64,000 nucleotides of DNA from Lichenihabitans sp033947565 (GCF_033947565.1 NZ_JARPVX010000014.1:1-64000), one strand, 5' to 3'. Counted from the first letter of the stretch, positions 54,875 through 64,000 are shown. The notes: generated by a model from the sequence alone, not told the origin. Program-made: numbers and translations.

Positions 54875-55303
54875 ATGCGGGCTGTGGTTCTTGCGTCCGT
54901 GATGCTGTGCGTCACCCTCAATGTCGCGGCCAGGGCCGACGACTCTCCTGCCGATCAGGCCAGTCAAACCGCCATCCAGGGGGTGATCTCGCAGCAGCTG
55001 CAGGCGTTTCGGTCCGGCGACGGATCGACGGCCGAGTCCTTCGCGTCGCCCGGCATCCGCGATAAATTTCCCGATCCTGCCGGCTTCATGGCCATGGTTC
55101 GGCAGGCCTATGGGGCGCTGGTGAACCCCAAATCGACGCGCTTCGGCGAGTTGACAAAGACCGAACTCGGCTTGGTGCAGAAGATGACGGTCGTCGATGC
55201 GAAGGGCGCCGTCTGGACGGTCGCCTATACGATGACGCAGGTCGACGGAGAATGGCGCATCAGCGGATGCTTCGTCCTGAAGTCGGACGCGGTCGACGCC
55301 TGA
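54875..55303 (+). CDS. DUF4864 exported protein
   Basis: ATG 54875 (MRAVVLASVMLCVTL) follows GCGAGGCG. The 142-residue protein has a signal peptide ending ARA, then the DUF4864 domain: IQGVISQQLQAFRSGDGSTA, FASPGIRDKFPDPAGFMAMV, RQAYGALVNPKS and a C-terminal VDGEWRISGCFVLK. The fold is NTF2-like by family; function is unknown. Convergent with DUF1467. Confidence 0.88.
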   Translation: MRAVVLASVMLCVTLNVAARADDSPADQASQTAIQGVISQQLQAFRSGDGSTAESFASPGIRDKFPDPAGFMAMVRQAYGALVNPKSTRFGELTKTELGLVQKMTVVDAKGAVWTVAYTMTQVDGEWRISGCFVLKSDAVDA

Positions 55304-55306
55304 GGC

Positions 55307-55549
55307 TCAGGCGTCGGGATACAGCGTCAGCCCCAACATCAGGGCTCCGAACACAACGGTCGTGAGGACGGTCGTCCACAGCGCCTTGGCGAGCAGCCGA
55401 GGCCGCTGCGGCGCACCCGGCTCGGTGCCGGGCGCCACCACGTCCTCATGCTGCGAGCGGATGCCGAACGGCAACACCGCGAACAACAGCGTCCACCACA
55501 TGGTGAAGTAGATGGCCAGCGCCATCGGCATGGGGACCGGAAGGCGCAT
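55307..55549 (-). CDS. DUF1467 membrane protein
   Basis: ATG 55549 has GAGGG just upstream, 11 bases after the rnj stop. The 80-residue protein has AIYFTMWWTLLFAVLPFGIRSQ, a linker, and a second helix VLTTVVFGALMLGLTLY, matching DUF1467. Such genes commonly follow rnj in alphaproteobacteria; function is unknown. Last gene of the nuo-birA-rnj run. Confidence 0.85.
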   Translation of the reverse strand: MRLPVPMPMALAIYFTMWWTLLFAVLPFGIRSQHEDVVAPGTEPGAPQRPRLLAKALWTTVLTTVVFGALMLGLTLYPDA

Positions 55550-55560
55550 GGCCGCCCTCG

Positions 55561-57237
55561 TCAGACCTCGACGACGAGGACGTGGACGATCGGCTTCTTG
55601 CCCCAGGCCGCACCGACCTGACCCCGCACGGCCCGCTCGACGGCGGCCGAGGTTGCGTCTGCATCCCGGCGCTTCGCCCGACCCATGCTGTCCAGCGTCT
55701 CGAAGATGGCAGCGTCGATCACCGCATCCATGGCCTTGCCGTCGCGGGCGCGGCTCGGCAGTCCGGAGAACACCACATCCGGGGTGCCGGCCATCTCGCC
55801 CCGTGCCGTCACGGCCAGCGCGATCGAGATAACACCTGCGAAAGCCAGCTTGGTGCGGGCCAGGATGGACGGATCGGAGACCGGCAACAGCACGGTGCCG
55901 TCCTTGGCCATGCGGCCATGCGGCGCGTCACCGACAATACCCGGCTCATCGGGACCGATCAGCACCACATCACCGTCGGAAGCCTTGATGACGTGCGGCA
56001 CGCCCAGCGCCTTGGCGAAAGCGACGTGCTCGCTGAGGTGCAGCGGCTCGCCATGGGCCGGGATGGCGATCTGAGGCTTCACCCAGCCATAAAGACGCGC
56101 CACCTCCTCACGCCGCGGATGGCCCGACACATGGACCAACTCCGTACGATCGGTGATGACCTCGATCCCCTGGCGCACCAGCCCGTTGATGATGCGGCCC
56201 ACCTCGCGCTCGTTGCCCGGGATGGTACGCGACGAGAAGATGACCCGGTCGCCCGGCGACAAGCGCGCGTCGGGGTGATCGTCCTGGGCGATGCGCGCCA
56301 ATGCGGCCCGCACCTCGCCTTGGCTGCCGGTCGCCAGAATGACGACCCGCTCGCGCGGCATATCCGACAAGGCATGCGACGACAGGAACGGCGCCACGCC
56401 GTCGAGGTAACCGCATTCGCGCGCCACGCTGATGACGCGATCCATGGCCCGACCCAGAACCACGACGCTGCGGTTGCAGGCTGCGGCGGCATCGGCAACG
56501 GCACGCAGGCGCGCCACGTTCGATGCAAAGGTCGTCACGACGACGCGGCCCTTCGAATGCTCGATCACCTCGCGCAGCCGGTCGGCCACCTCGGTCTCGG
56601 ACGGGCTGGTGCCTTCGCGCATGATGTTGGTCGAGTCGCAGACGAGCGCCAGGACGCCCTCCTGGCCCAGCTCACGCAGGCGCTTCTCGTCGGTGGGGAC
56701 GCCCACCACCGGCGTCGGGTCGATCTTCCAGTCTCCCGTGTGAACCACGAGGCCGACCGGCGTGCGGATCGCCAAGCCTGTGCTTTCCGGCACGGAATGG
56801 GCCATCGAGATGATTTCGACCTCAAAGGGCTTAAGGTCCAGCCTGTCGCCAGGCGCCATCTGCTTGATCGGCAGCTTCGGCGCGCCTGGCTCGTTCAGCC
56901 GCTTGATCTCCAGCAAGCCGGCCGCGAAGCGGGTGGCATAGATCGGACAGCCGAGCCGGGGCCAAAGATCCACGAGCGCGCCGATGTGATCTTCATGCGC
57001 ATGCGTGATGATCAGCCCGATGAGGTCCTTCTTGATGGCCTCGGCAAAGGTGATGTCCGGGAACACGAGGTCCACCCCGGGAAGGTCGGGCCCGGCAAAG
57101 GACAAGCCGCAATCCACCATGATCCATTTGCGGCGCGCCGGCGGCCCGAAGCCGTAGAGCGCCATGTTCATGCCAATCTCGCCCAGACCTCCGAGCGCGC
57201 AGAATACCAATTCGTCGCCGTCCATCACCATCACCAT
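55561..57237 (-). CDS. rnj: Ribonuclease J
   Basis: ATG 57237 gives 558 residues, the usual length; three in-frame starts lie within 13 bases. The metallo-beta-lactamase core has THAHEDHIGAL (His79, His81, Asp83, His84), HTGDWKIDPTP, and the beta-CASP domain with TTFASNVARLRAVADAA and VHVSGHPRREEV. It has 5' exonuclease and endonuclease activity in mRNA decay and rRNA maturation. It lies 29 bases after birA. Confidence 0.95.
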   Translation of the reverse strand: MVMVMDGDELVFCALGGLGEIGMNMALYGFGPPARRKWIMVDCGLSFAGPDLPGVDLVFPDITFAEAIKKDLIGLIITHAHEDHIGALVDLWPRLGCPIYATRFAAGLLEIKRLNEPGAPKLPIKQMAPGDRLDLKPFEVEIISMAHSVPESTGLAIRTPVGLVVHTGDWKIDPTPVVGVPTDEKRLRELGQEGVLALVCDSTNIMREGTSPSETEVADRLREVIEHSKGRVVVTTFASNVARLRAVADAAAACNRSVVVLGRAMDRVISVARECGYLDGVAPFLSSHALSDMPRERVVILATGSQGEVRAALARIAQDDHPDARLSPGDRVIFSSRTIPGNEREVGRIINGLVRQGIEVITDRTELVHVSGHPRREEVARLYGWVKPQIAIPAHGEPLHLSEHVAFAKALGVPHVIKASDGDVVLIGPDEPGIVGDAPHGRMAKDGTVLLPVSDPSILARTKLAFAGVISIALAVTARGEMAGTPDVVFSGLPSRARDGKAMDAVIDAAIFETLDSMGRAKRRDADATSAAVERAVRGQVGAAWGKKPIVHVLVVEV

Positions 57238-57266
57238 TTCCGACCGCGGAGCGGCCGATTTCCCAT

Positions 57267-58019
57267 TCAATTCAGAGTCACGTCGCCGGCCTCGACCGCA
57301 ACAGGACCTTGGGGTCCCATCAACAGGAGGCGGCCCTTGATGTCGATGCCTCGATAAAGCCCGTGTATCGCGTTCCCCGCGCCGCGCACCACGAGGGGCG
57401 TGTCGAGCGGCAAAGCCTGCGCCAACCAACGCTCCCGGATCGCGGCGTAGTTCCTGCCGGCATCCCAGGACGCGAGCGCACTGCCGAGGGTTGCGCGAAG
57501 CGCAGCAAACACCGCATCGGCTTCGACATGCGATCCGGCGACTTCGGCGAGACTGGTGGCGCGATACGGAAGATCATCGGGGCAACTGATGCAATTGATA
57601 CCGCAGCCGATGACGCAAGCCTGCATGTCGTCGGGAGTCAGTGTGCTCTCGACCAGGATGCCAGCCACCTTGGCGCCGTCGAGCAGCACGTCGTTCGGCC
57701 ACTTAATGCGGAGGTCGCCGCGCCCGCCAATGGCATTCCGAACAGCGTCCGCAACCGCAACCGCCGTGACCTGGGCCAATTGAGGCACATCCCGCGGCGC
57801 GGCGTCCGTCGAAAAAAGCAGGCTGCAGTACAGGTTGCCGGGAGGCGACACCCAGGGCTTGCCTTGCCGCCCACGCCCAGAGCGTTGCAGGTCTGCCCGG
57901 ATCCAAAGCGGACCGCACTGACCAGCCCTGGCGAGCGCCAGCGCATCGGCATTGGTCGACCCCGTTTCGGCCAAAGCCTGCACCGGTGCTGTCTCGATCT
58001 CCGTGGCGAGCAGCGTCAC
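57267..58019 (-). CDS. birA: Biotin-acetyl-CoA-carboxylase ligase
   Basis: GTG 58019 follows the nuoN stop by three bases, with AAGG overlapping that stop. The 250-residue enzyme attaches biotin to carboxyl carrier proteins: ETGSTNADALALA, GRGRQGKPWVSPPGNLYCSL, KWPNDVLLDGAKVAGILVE. It lacks the N-terminal DNA-binding domain of E. coli BirA, so it is not itself a repressor. The nuoN-birA-rnj order is conserved in this bacterial group. Confidence 0.95.
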   Translation of the reverse strand: MTLLATEIETAPVQALAETGSTNADALALARAGQCGPLWIRADLQRSGRGRQGKPWVSPPGNLYCSLLFSTDAAPRDVPQLAQVTAVAVADAVRNAIGGRGDLRIKWPNDVLLDGAKVAGILVESTLTPDDMQACVIGCGINCISCPDDLPYRATSLAEVAGSHVEADAVFAALRATLGSALASWDAGRNYAAIRERWLAQALPLDTPLVVRGAGNAIHGLYRGIDIKGRLLLMGPQGPVAVEAGDVTLN

Positions 58020-58022
58020 GCC

Positions 58023-59456
58023 TTAGAACAGCGAATGCGCGGCAGCGGTCGCGGCGTTGACGAAATGCTCCGGCCAGAGCCAGAACAGGAAAACGAAGCC
58101 GCCAGACAGCGCCAGGACCGCGTTGACGGCCGGGCTCATCGGGTCGAAGGCCTCGACGGGTGCGTCGAAATACATGATCTTGACGATGCGCAGGTAGTAG
58201 TAGGCCGCAACCACGCTCGACAACACGCCGATGATGGCGAGGCCGAAGAGATTGGCCTGAATAGCCGCCTGGAAGACGTAGAACTTGGCGAAGAAGCCCG
58301 CGAGCGGCGGCACCCCGGCCAAGGAAAACATGATCATCGCCAGAAAGAACGCCATTGGACCGTTATGCTGCGACAAACCCGCGAGGTCTGCCGTGGTCTC
58401 GATGTTCAGCCCCTTGCGCTTCATGGCCAGGATGGCCGCGAAGGTGCCAAGCGTCATGACAAGGTAGATCAGCATGTAAATCAGCACGCCGAACACACCC
58501 GCTTCGGTGCCGGCCGACAGGCCCACGAGCGCAAATCCCATGTTGCCGATAGCCGAATAAGCCATCAGCCGCTTGAAGTTGGTCTGCCCGATGGCCGCAA
58601 AGGAGCCGAGGATCATCGAAGCGATCGAAATAAAGACAATGATCTGCTGCCACTGGGCCAGGATGCCCGGGAACGCCGTGATGATGACCCGCACCGTGAT
58701 GGCAACCGCGGCCATCTTGGGCGCTGTGGCAAAGAATGCGGTGACGGGCGTAGGCGCGCCTTCATAAACGTCCGGCGTCCACATGTGGAACGGCACGGCC
58801 GACATCTTGAACGCCAGGCCGGCACTCAGGAACACGAGGCCGAACACAACGCCGATGGCCTTGTTGCCCTGCAGGGCCGTGCCGATGACACCAAAGTCGA
58901 TCGAGCCGGCAAACCCATAGATGAGGGATGCCCCATACAACAGCAACCCGGACGACAAAGCACCGAGAACGAAATACTTCAGGCCCGCCTCCGAGGCCCG
59001 CCCGTCCTCGCGATGGAACGCCGCAATCACGTAGAGCGCGAGGCTCATCAGTTCGAAGCCGAGATAGAGCGCGATCAGGTTGCCGGCCGAGATCAGCGTC
59101 AGCATGCCAAGGGTCGACAGCATGACCAGGATCGGGAACTCGAACTTGTTGATCCCCTGCTGGCGCAGGAACGGGATCGACATCAACAGCGTCGTGATGG
59201 AGCCGAACAAGGCCAGCACCTTCATGAAGTGCGCGAAAGCATCATCGACAAAAGCGCCATCGAACGACACGCTCGGGGCCCGATGGTTGAAGACCACGGT
59301 GAGCAGAACGACGCCGAGGATCACGATGGCGAGTTCGTAAAGCGCCTTCGTCCACCGTTCTCCACCGATGGCGCCCAGCAGCAGCAGGGCAAGCGCACCG
59401 ATGGCGAGGATGAACTCCGGCAGAACGGGCGAGAGACTGAAACCGGCGGTGACCAT
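58023..59456 (-). CDS. nuoN: NADH dehydrogenase subunit N
   Basis: The 477-residue antiporter-like subunit of complex I has about 14 helices, with conserved charged residues in GLAFKMSAVPFHMWTPDVYE and the AYSAIGNMGFALVGLSAG and LAGVPPLAGFFAKFYVF segments. It is the last membrane-arm proton-pumping subunit, nine bases after nuoM. Confidence 0.97.
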   Translation of the reverse strand: MVTAGFSLSPVLPEFILAIGALALLLLGAIGGERWTKALYELAIVILGVVLLTVVFNHRAPSVSFDGAFVDDAFAHFMKVLALFGSITTLLMSIPFLRQQGINKFEFPILVMLSTLGMLTLISAGNLIALYLGFELMSLALYVIAAFHREDGRASEAGLKYFVLGALSSGLLLYGASLIYGFAGSIDFGVIGTALQGNKAIGVVFGLVFLSAGLAFKMSAVPFHMWTPDVYEGAPTPVTAFFATAPKMAAVAITVRVIITAFPGILAQWQQIIVFISIASMILGSFAAIGQTNFKRLMAYSAIGNMGFALVGLSAGTEAGVFGVLIYMLIYLVMTLGTFAAILAMKRKGLNIETTADLAGLSQHNGPMAFFLAMIMFSLAGVPPLAGFFAKFYVFQAAIQANLFGLAIIGVLSSVVAAYYYLRIVKIMYFDAPVEAFDPMSPAVNAVLALSGGFVFLFWLWPEHFVNAATAAAHSLF

Positions 59457-59465
59457 CGTTCGTCC

Positions 59466-60995
59466 TTATTGGCCGGCGGTCGCGGGCACTGGGGCACCGA
59501 GCGCGGCAGTATGTTCGGAGATGGGCAGCGACACCGCCCTGACCACGCCATCGACGGTCGCCTGGGACGCATCGAGGATCGGTGCCGGGTGAACCCCGTA
59601 ATAGAGCGTCAAGGCGATCAGCGGCACAAGCATGACAATTTCGCGGGTGTTGAGATCGAGGATCGTCTTCAACGACGCCTTGTCCAAAACCCCGAAGACG
59701 ACCCGGCGATACAGGAACAACGCATAGGCGGCCGCCAGAATGGTCCCGAGCGTCGCGATCAGGGCCACCCAGGTGTTGACCTCGAAAGCTGCAATCATCG
59801 TGAGGAACTCACCCACGAAGCCCGAGGTGCCGGGCAGGCCGACATTGGCCATGGTGAACACCATGAAGGCCAGCGCATAGCGCGGCATGCGGTTCACCAG
59901 ACCGCCGTAAGACGCGATCTCGAGCGAATGCATACGGTCGTAAACGACGCCGACACACAGGAAAAGCGCACCCGAAATGATGCCATGCGAGATCATCAGG
60001 AACACGGCACCCTGAATGCCCTGTTGGTTCATCGTGAAGATCCCCATCGTTACGAAGCCCATGTGGGCGATCGACGAATAGGCGATCAGCTTCTTCATGT
60101 TCACCTGCACCAACGCGACGAGCGAGGTGTAGACGATGGCGATGACCGAAAGGGCGAAGACCAGCGGCGCGAAGTAGTGCGAAGCCTCGGGGAACATTGG
60201 CAGCGAGAAGCGGAGAAAGCCGTAACCGCCCATCTTCAACAGGATACCGGCCAGGATGACCGAACCCGCAGTCGGCGCTTCAACGTGCGCATCCGGCAAC
60301 CAGGTGTGGACCGGCCACATCGGCATTTTCACCGCGAAGGATGCGAAGAAGGCCAGGAACAACCAGATCTGCGTCGAGCGCGCGAAGGGGGTGTGCAACA
60401 GCACTTCGATGTCGGTCGTACCCGCGACGCCGTACATCTTCATAATGGCAAGCAGCATGAGCAGCGAGCCAAGTAGCGTGTAGAGGAAGAACTTCAGGCT
60501 GGCATAGATGCGCCTGTCATGCCCCCAGATCCCGATGATCAGGAACATCGGGATCAGGCCGCCCTCGAAGAACAGGTAGAACAACACAAGATCGAGCGAA
60601 CAGAAGACGCCGATCATCAGCGCTTCCAACACCAGGAACGCGATGAAATATTCGCGCACCCGCATGTGAATGGACGTCCACGAGGCGAGGATGCAGAACG
60701 GCATCAAGAACGCCGTCAACACCACGAACGGCATCGAGATCCCGTCGACCCCGAGTTTGTAGCTGATACCCGACCCGAACCACGCCTTGCTTTCGATGAG
60801 CTGGAAGGCGGAGGTTCCGGTGTCGAAGCGGCCCCAAGCCACCAAGGCCAGCACAAAGGTGACGAGCGTGGTGAGCAATGCCACCCAGCGCGCATTGCCG
60901 CGCGTCGCCTCATCATCACCCCGCAGGACGAGAATGAATGCCGCACCGATCAACGGCAGGGCGACAAGGCCCGTAAGAATACCGAACCCGAACAT
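59466..60995 (-). CDS. nuoM: NADH dehydrogenase subunit M
   Basis: ATG 60995 overlaps the nuoL stop by one base (TGATG). The 509-residue antiporter-like subunit has LFYLFFEGGLIPMFLIIGIW, KMPMWPVHTWLPDAHVEAPTAG cut into helix 7-8, and LIAYSSIAHMGFVTMGIF. It translocates protons in complex I. Confidence 0.97.
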   Translation of the reverse strand: MFGFGILTGLVALPLIGAAFILVLRGDDEATRGNARWVALLTTLVTFVLALVAWGRFDTGTSAFQLIESKAWFGSGISYKLGVDGISMPFVVLTAFLMPFCILASWTSIHMRVREYFIAFLVLEALMIGVFCSLDLVLFYLFFEGGLIPMFLIIGIWGHDRRIYASLKFFLYTLLGSLLMLLAIMKMYGVAGTTDIEVLLHTPFARSTQIWLFLAFFASFAVKMPMWPVHTWLPDAHVEAPTAGSVILAGILLKMGGYGFLRFSLPMFPEASHYFAPLVFALSVIAIVYTSLVALVQVNMKKLIAYSSIAHMGFVTMGIFTMNQQGIQGAVFLMISHGIISGALFLCVGVVYDRMHSLEIASYGGLVNRMPRYALAFMVFTMANVGLPGTSGFVGEFLTMIAAFEVNTWVALIATLGTILAAAYALFLYRRVVFGVLDKASLKTILDLNTREIVMLVPLIALTLYYGVHPAPILDASQATVDGVVRAVSLPISEHTAALGAPVPATAGQ

Positions 60996-63058
60996 CAGTG
61001 GATGCCCCCGACCAAATACCACGTGATGAAGGCTGCAACGCCGAGCATCATCGCGAAGGCATAGTGGAACACGAAACCGGTCTGGATCTTCACGACCCGG
61101 CTCGAGCCGGCCAACACCGCAGAAGCAACACCGTCAGGGCCCAGGCCATCGATGATCTTGCCGTCACCGCCCTTCCAGAACAGCCGTCCCAGCCAGAAGG
61201 CAGGCTTGACGAAGAGCACGTTGTAGAGCTCGTCAAAGTACCATTTGTTCAACAAGAACAGGTACAACGCCCGATTGCGTTCGGCGAGGCGCTGCGCGGT
61301 TCCTGGCGCCAGAACATACATGTAGAGCGAGACCAGGAAGCCGAGCGCCATCATGATGGTCGGCAGGATGCCGATCAGGAACGGCACGTCATGCTCCATG
61401 TCGTGCATGACATGGTTGTTCGGACCGAAGAACAAGGTTTCCTTCCAGAAACCTTCCGCCCCTTCGCCGATGAAATAATGCTTGAACGCGAAGCCAGCCA
61501 CCAGAGCCCCGACCGCGAGGACGTAGAGCGGCACCAACATGGCATTCGGGGACTCATGCGGCTCGTGGTGGTGAGCGTGGCCGTGGTCATCGTGAACCGC
61601 ATGGCCGTGCAGGTCATCCGCCGCTTGCGCATGCGCATGAGCGTGCTGATTGCCACCGACGGGTTCATCGTGAGCGTTGTGATCGCGATCCTCCGTGGCA
61701 CCTTCGATCTGCCGCGGCACATCGAAGAAGGTGAGGAACACCAACCGCCAGGAATAGAACGACGTCAGGCCCGCTGCGATGACGGTCATGACGAAGCCAT
61801 AAAGCGCCGCCGGACGATGCGACACATAGGCGGCTTCGATGATGGCATCCTTGGAGAAGTAGCCCGCGAACGGAGGGAAGCCCGTCAGCGCCAAGGTGCC
61901 GACCAGCATCATCCCGAAGGTGATCGGGATCTTGCGCCACAGGCCTTTGCCCATCTTCCGCATGTCCTGCTCATGGTGCATCGCGTGGATGACCGAGCCG
62001 GCGCCAAGGAACAACAGGGCCTTGAAGAAGGCGTGCGTGAACAGGTGGAACACGGCTGCGCCATAGGCGCCGACGCCCAGGGCGACGAACATGTAGCCGA
62101 GCTGCGAGCAGGTCGAATAAGCGATGACCCGCTTGATGTCGTTTTGAACCAAGCCGACGGTTGCGGCGAAGAACGCCGTGGTGCCGCCGATCAGCACCAC
62201 GAAGTTCAAGGCATGCGGAGCATATTCGAAAAGCGGCGACAAGCGCGCCACCATCACGACACCGGCCGTCACCATGGTGGCGGCATGGATCAGCGCCGAC
62301 ACGGGTGTCGGGCCTTCCATGGCGTCGGGCAGCCAGGTGTGCAGCAGGAACTGCGCAGATTTACCCATGGCGCCCATGAACAACAGCAGGCAGGCAATCG
62401 TCAGCGCGTGGCCGGTAATGCCGAACGCATGGAAGCTCTTGTCCGCAAGCCCGGGAGCCGCCGCGAAGATGGCATCGAAGCTGACCGAGCCGGTCAGTAC
62501 GAAAACAAGAAAGATGCCGAGAGAGAAACCAAAATCGCCGACCCGGTTGACCACGAAGGCCTTGATGGCGGCCGCATTGGCGCTCGGCCGCTCGTACCAG
62601 AATCCGATCAGCAGATAGGACGCGAGGCCGACACCTTCCCAGCCGAAGAACATCTGCACCAGGTTGTCGGCCGTCACCAGCATCAGCATGGCGAAGGTGA
62701 ACAACGACAGATAGGCGAAGAACCGCGGACGGTGGGGATCTTCCTCCATGTAGCCGCAGGAATAGGTGTGAACCAGCAGCGACACGGTGTTGACCACGAC
62801 GAACATCACGGCCGTGAGCGTATCGACCCGGAAGGCCCAATCGATGTTGAGCGATCCGACCGTCAGCCAATTAGCAATCGGCACATGGGTGGTGCCGGAG
62901 CCAAAGCCGACCGAGAAGAAAGCCACCCAAGACAAGACTGCCGACACGCCGACAAGCGACGTTGTAACCCACTGGGCGGCCTTGGTGCCGATCTGGTTGC
63001 GGAACAAGCCCGCCACCAGGCTGGCGACGAGAGGAAGAAAGACGATGAGCTGATACAT
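60995..63058 (-). CDS. nuoL: NADH dehydrogenase subunit L with His-rich insert
   Basis: The 687-residue distal antiporter subunit has FGWEGVGLASYLLIGFWY, FLLHTWLPDAMEGPTPVSAL and AYSTCSQLGYMFVALGVG, plus the C-terminal helices and the long amphipathic connector to nuoM/nuoN. Between helices near residues 457-501 is an insertion with 14 histidines in 45 residues (HAHAHAQAADDLHGH and HDDHGHAHHHEPH), absent from textbook NuoL. It may bind metal. First gene after nuoK, 10 bases apart. Confidence 0.97.
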   Translation of the reverse strand: MYQLIVFLPLVASLVAGLFRNQIGTKAAQWVTTSLVGVSAVLSWVAFFSVGFGSGTTHVPIANWLTVGSLNIDWAFRVDTLTAVMFVVVNTVSLLVHTYSCGYMEEDPHRPRFFAYLSLFTFAMLMLVTADNLVQMFFGWEGVGLASYLLIGFWYERPSANAAAIKAFVVNRVGDFGFSLGIFLVFVLTGSVSFDAIFAAAPGLADKSFHAFGITGHALTIACLLLFMGAMGKSAQFLLHTWLPDAMEGPTPVSALIHAATMVTAGVVMVARLSPLFEYAPHALNFVVLIGGTTAFFAATVGLVQNDIKRVIAYSTCSQLGYMFVALGVGAYGAAVFHLFTHAFFKALLFLGAGSVIHAMHHEQDMRKMGKGLWRKIPITFGMMLVGTLALTGFPPFAGYFSKDAIIEAAYVSHRPAALYGFVMTVIAAGLTSFYSWRLVFLTFFDVPRQIEGATEDRDHNAHDEPVGGNQHAHAHAQAADDLHGHAVHDDHGHAHHHEPHESPNAMLVPLYVLAVGALVAGFAFKHYFIGEGAEGFWKETLFFGPNNHVMHDMEHDVPFLIGILPTIMMALGFLVSLYMYVLAPGTAQRLAERNRALYLFLLNKWYFDELYNVLFVKPAFWLGRLFWKGGDGKIIDGLGPDGVASAVLAGSSRVVKIQTGFVFHYAFAMMLGVAAFITWYLVGGIH

Positions 63059-63068
63059 AGGCGAAACG

Positions 63069-63380
63069 TCAGCCCTTCATCATGTTGATGTCTTCAACCG
63101 CGATCGTGCCGCGATTACGGAAGAACACGACCAGAATGGCCAAGCCGATGGCCGATTCCGCCGCCGCGACCGTCAAGATCAGAAGGCCGAAGATCTGGCC
63201 CGTCAGATCGCCCAGATAGGACGAAAACGCCACGAAATTCAGGTTCACCGCGAGCAGGATCAACTCGACCGACATCAGGATGATGATGATGTTCTTTCGA
63301 TTGAGAATGATGCCGGCGATCCCGAGCGTCAGCAGCATCGCCGCGACGATAAGAAATTGATTGAGGCCGATGGACGACAT
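63069..63380 (-). CDS. nuoK: NADH dehydrogenase subunit K
   Basis: The 103-residue three-helix subunit reads GLNQFLIVAAMLLTLGIAGI, SVELILLAVNLNFVAFS (with the conserved Glu) and AAAESAIGLAILVVFFRNRG (second conserved Glu). It couples quinone reduction to proton channels. It lies 13 bases after nuoJ. Confidence 0.97.
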   Translation of the reverse strand: MSSIGLNQFLIVAAMLLTLGIAGIILNRKNIIIILMSVELILLAVNLNFVAFSSYLGDLTGQIFGLLILTVAAAESAIGLAILVVFFRNRGTIAVEDINMMKG

Positions 63381-63393
63381 GGATGAGTCCCGA

Positions 63394-64000
63394 TCAGAGG
63401 CCGGCGCGGGACGGCACCTTACGGAGCGTCACGGCCTTCTTGCGGTCGCGCAGATTCTGCTCGTTGATGTTCTGCCGCTTGACGCCGGGCTTATGCTGCA
63501 GCGTCAGAACGATGGAGCCGATCATCGCAGTCAACAGGACGAACCCAGCGGCCTGGAAGAAGTAGAGATACTGCGTGTACAGAATCCGGCCGAGCGCCGC
63601 GGTGTTGCTGATGCCCGCCGGCGTCGCCGAACCAAGCACGCGCGTGGTCGCCGGAGCAAAAGTCCAGCCACCCACCACCAGGATCAGCTCGATGAGCACC
63701 ACGGCGCCCACCGTGGCGCCGACCGGCAGGTATTGCAGGAAGCCCTGCTTCAGCACGGCAAAATCGACGTCAAGCATCATGACGACGAAGAGGAACAACA
63801 CAGCCACCGCGCCCACATAGACGACGATGAGGATCAACGCGAGGAACTCGGCCCCAAGCAACATGAACAGCCCGGCCGCGTTGACGAAGGCCAGGATGAG
63901 GAACAGCACCGAATGGACGGGATTGCGGGCCGCAATCACCATGAAGGCCGAAGCCACGCAGATAGCGGAGAAGATGTAGAAGAAACCGTCTGCGGACGTC
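63394..64000 (-). CDS. nuoJ: NADH dehydrogenase subunit J, cut by window edge
   Basis: The frame continues to the window end without an ATG (it reads DGFFYIFSAICVASAFMVI near the edge), so the true start lies just beyond 64000, probably a few codons away. The visible 200 residues have VLFLILAFVNAAGLFMLLGA and IVVYVGAVAVLFLFVVMMLD, the NuoJ helix-3 motif, and a basic C-terminal tail. The rest of the nuo operon (nuoA-I) is expected upstream. Confidence 0.95.
   Translation of the reverse strand, partial: TSADGFFYIFSAICVASAFMVIAARNPVHSVLFLILAFVNAAGLFMLLGAEFLALILIVVYVGAVAVLFLFVVMMLDVDFAVLKQGFLQYLPVGATVGAVVLIELILVVGGWTFAPATTRVLGSATPAGISNTAALGRILYTQYLYFFQAAGFVLLTAMIGSIVLTLQHKPGVKRQNINEQNLRDRKKAVTLRKVPSRAGL

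Noticed and set aside
57309..63088. Very long open frames on the plus strand antisense to nuoL, nuoM, nuoN and birA
   Set aside because: They mirror strongly conserved complex I genes and arise from GC-rich third positions; their predicted products are rich in Arg, His, Gln and Glu without any family signature.
1..64000. CRISPR arrays, rRNA genes, prophage structural genes
   Set aside because: No regularly spaced repeats, no rRNA sequence and no capsid, tail, terminase or integrase proteins were found.

Overview
The window looks like the chromosome of a high-GC alphaproteobacterium of the order Hyphomicrobiales (Rhizobiales), perhaps near the Beijerinckiaceae, Methylobacteriaceae or Lichenihabitantaceae. 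The basis is gene order and gene content: a NADH dehydrogenase tail nuoJKLMN-birA-rnj-DUF1467, the block NDUFA12/DUF2155/aat, a B12-dependent ribonucleotide reductase, homospermidine synthase, a PHA-system small protein and MidA-PgeF. The placement is inferred from synteny only.

Layout. 1-6140 is an accessory island. It opens with the 3' end of an ISL3-like transposase and continues with about 2 kb of decayed sequence that includes a ruined Phd/PemK-like toxin-antitoxin pair. It then carries an intact two-gene unit on the minus strand: a TIR-domain protein whose stop overlaps the start of a 966-residue SF2 helicase with a nuclease-like C-terminus. A short direct repeat like an insertion-sequence end lies just before the core genome resumes. 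This unit is the best candidate for an undescribed system, most likely anti-phage. 6147-26300 is mostly core: nrdJ, a basic amino acid decarboxylase with a GNAT partner, an M50 protease, a malate/lactate-type dehydrogenase, a Rieske oxygenase, a lipid kinase, MidA-PgeF-DUF998, a BLUF photoreceptor, a galactose dehydrogenase-dgoK-dgoA operon, an NDUFA12 paralogue, DUF2155 and aat.

26313-34890 holds guaA, rimO, a NodS-type methyltransferase, a possible 30-residue membrane peptide, an SMP-30 lactonase, a SWIB protein, a spore-photoproduct-lyase-like radical SAM protein and a methyltransferase gene broken by one amber codon. 35008-44544 is a carbohydrate locus: GH51 arabinofuranosidase, sugar ABC permeases and binding protein on the minus strand, and divergently a GntR/FadR regulator, a GH2 glycosidase and an epimerase. 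It looks built to import and trim arabinose- and galactose-containing plant or lichen glycans. The products could feed the oxidative galactose genes at 21.5-23.8 kb, with the SMP-30 protein at 31.3 kb as a plausible lactonase; that link is inference.

44.9-64 kb is mainly core: tRNA-Leu(CAG), trmJ, icd, a divergent TetR/NmrA pair, hss, an orphan RND efflux permease, tRNA-Lys(TTT), DUF4864, and the minus-strand run nuoJ (cut by the window edge), nuoK, nuoL (with a histidine-rich insert), nuoM, nuoN, birA, rnj, DUF1467. Starts were set from ribosome-binding sites and family N-termini. Long frames antisense to the GC-rich genes were treated as codon-bias artefacts.
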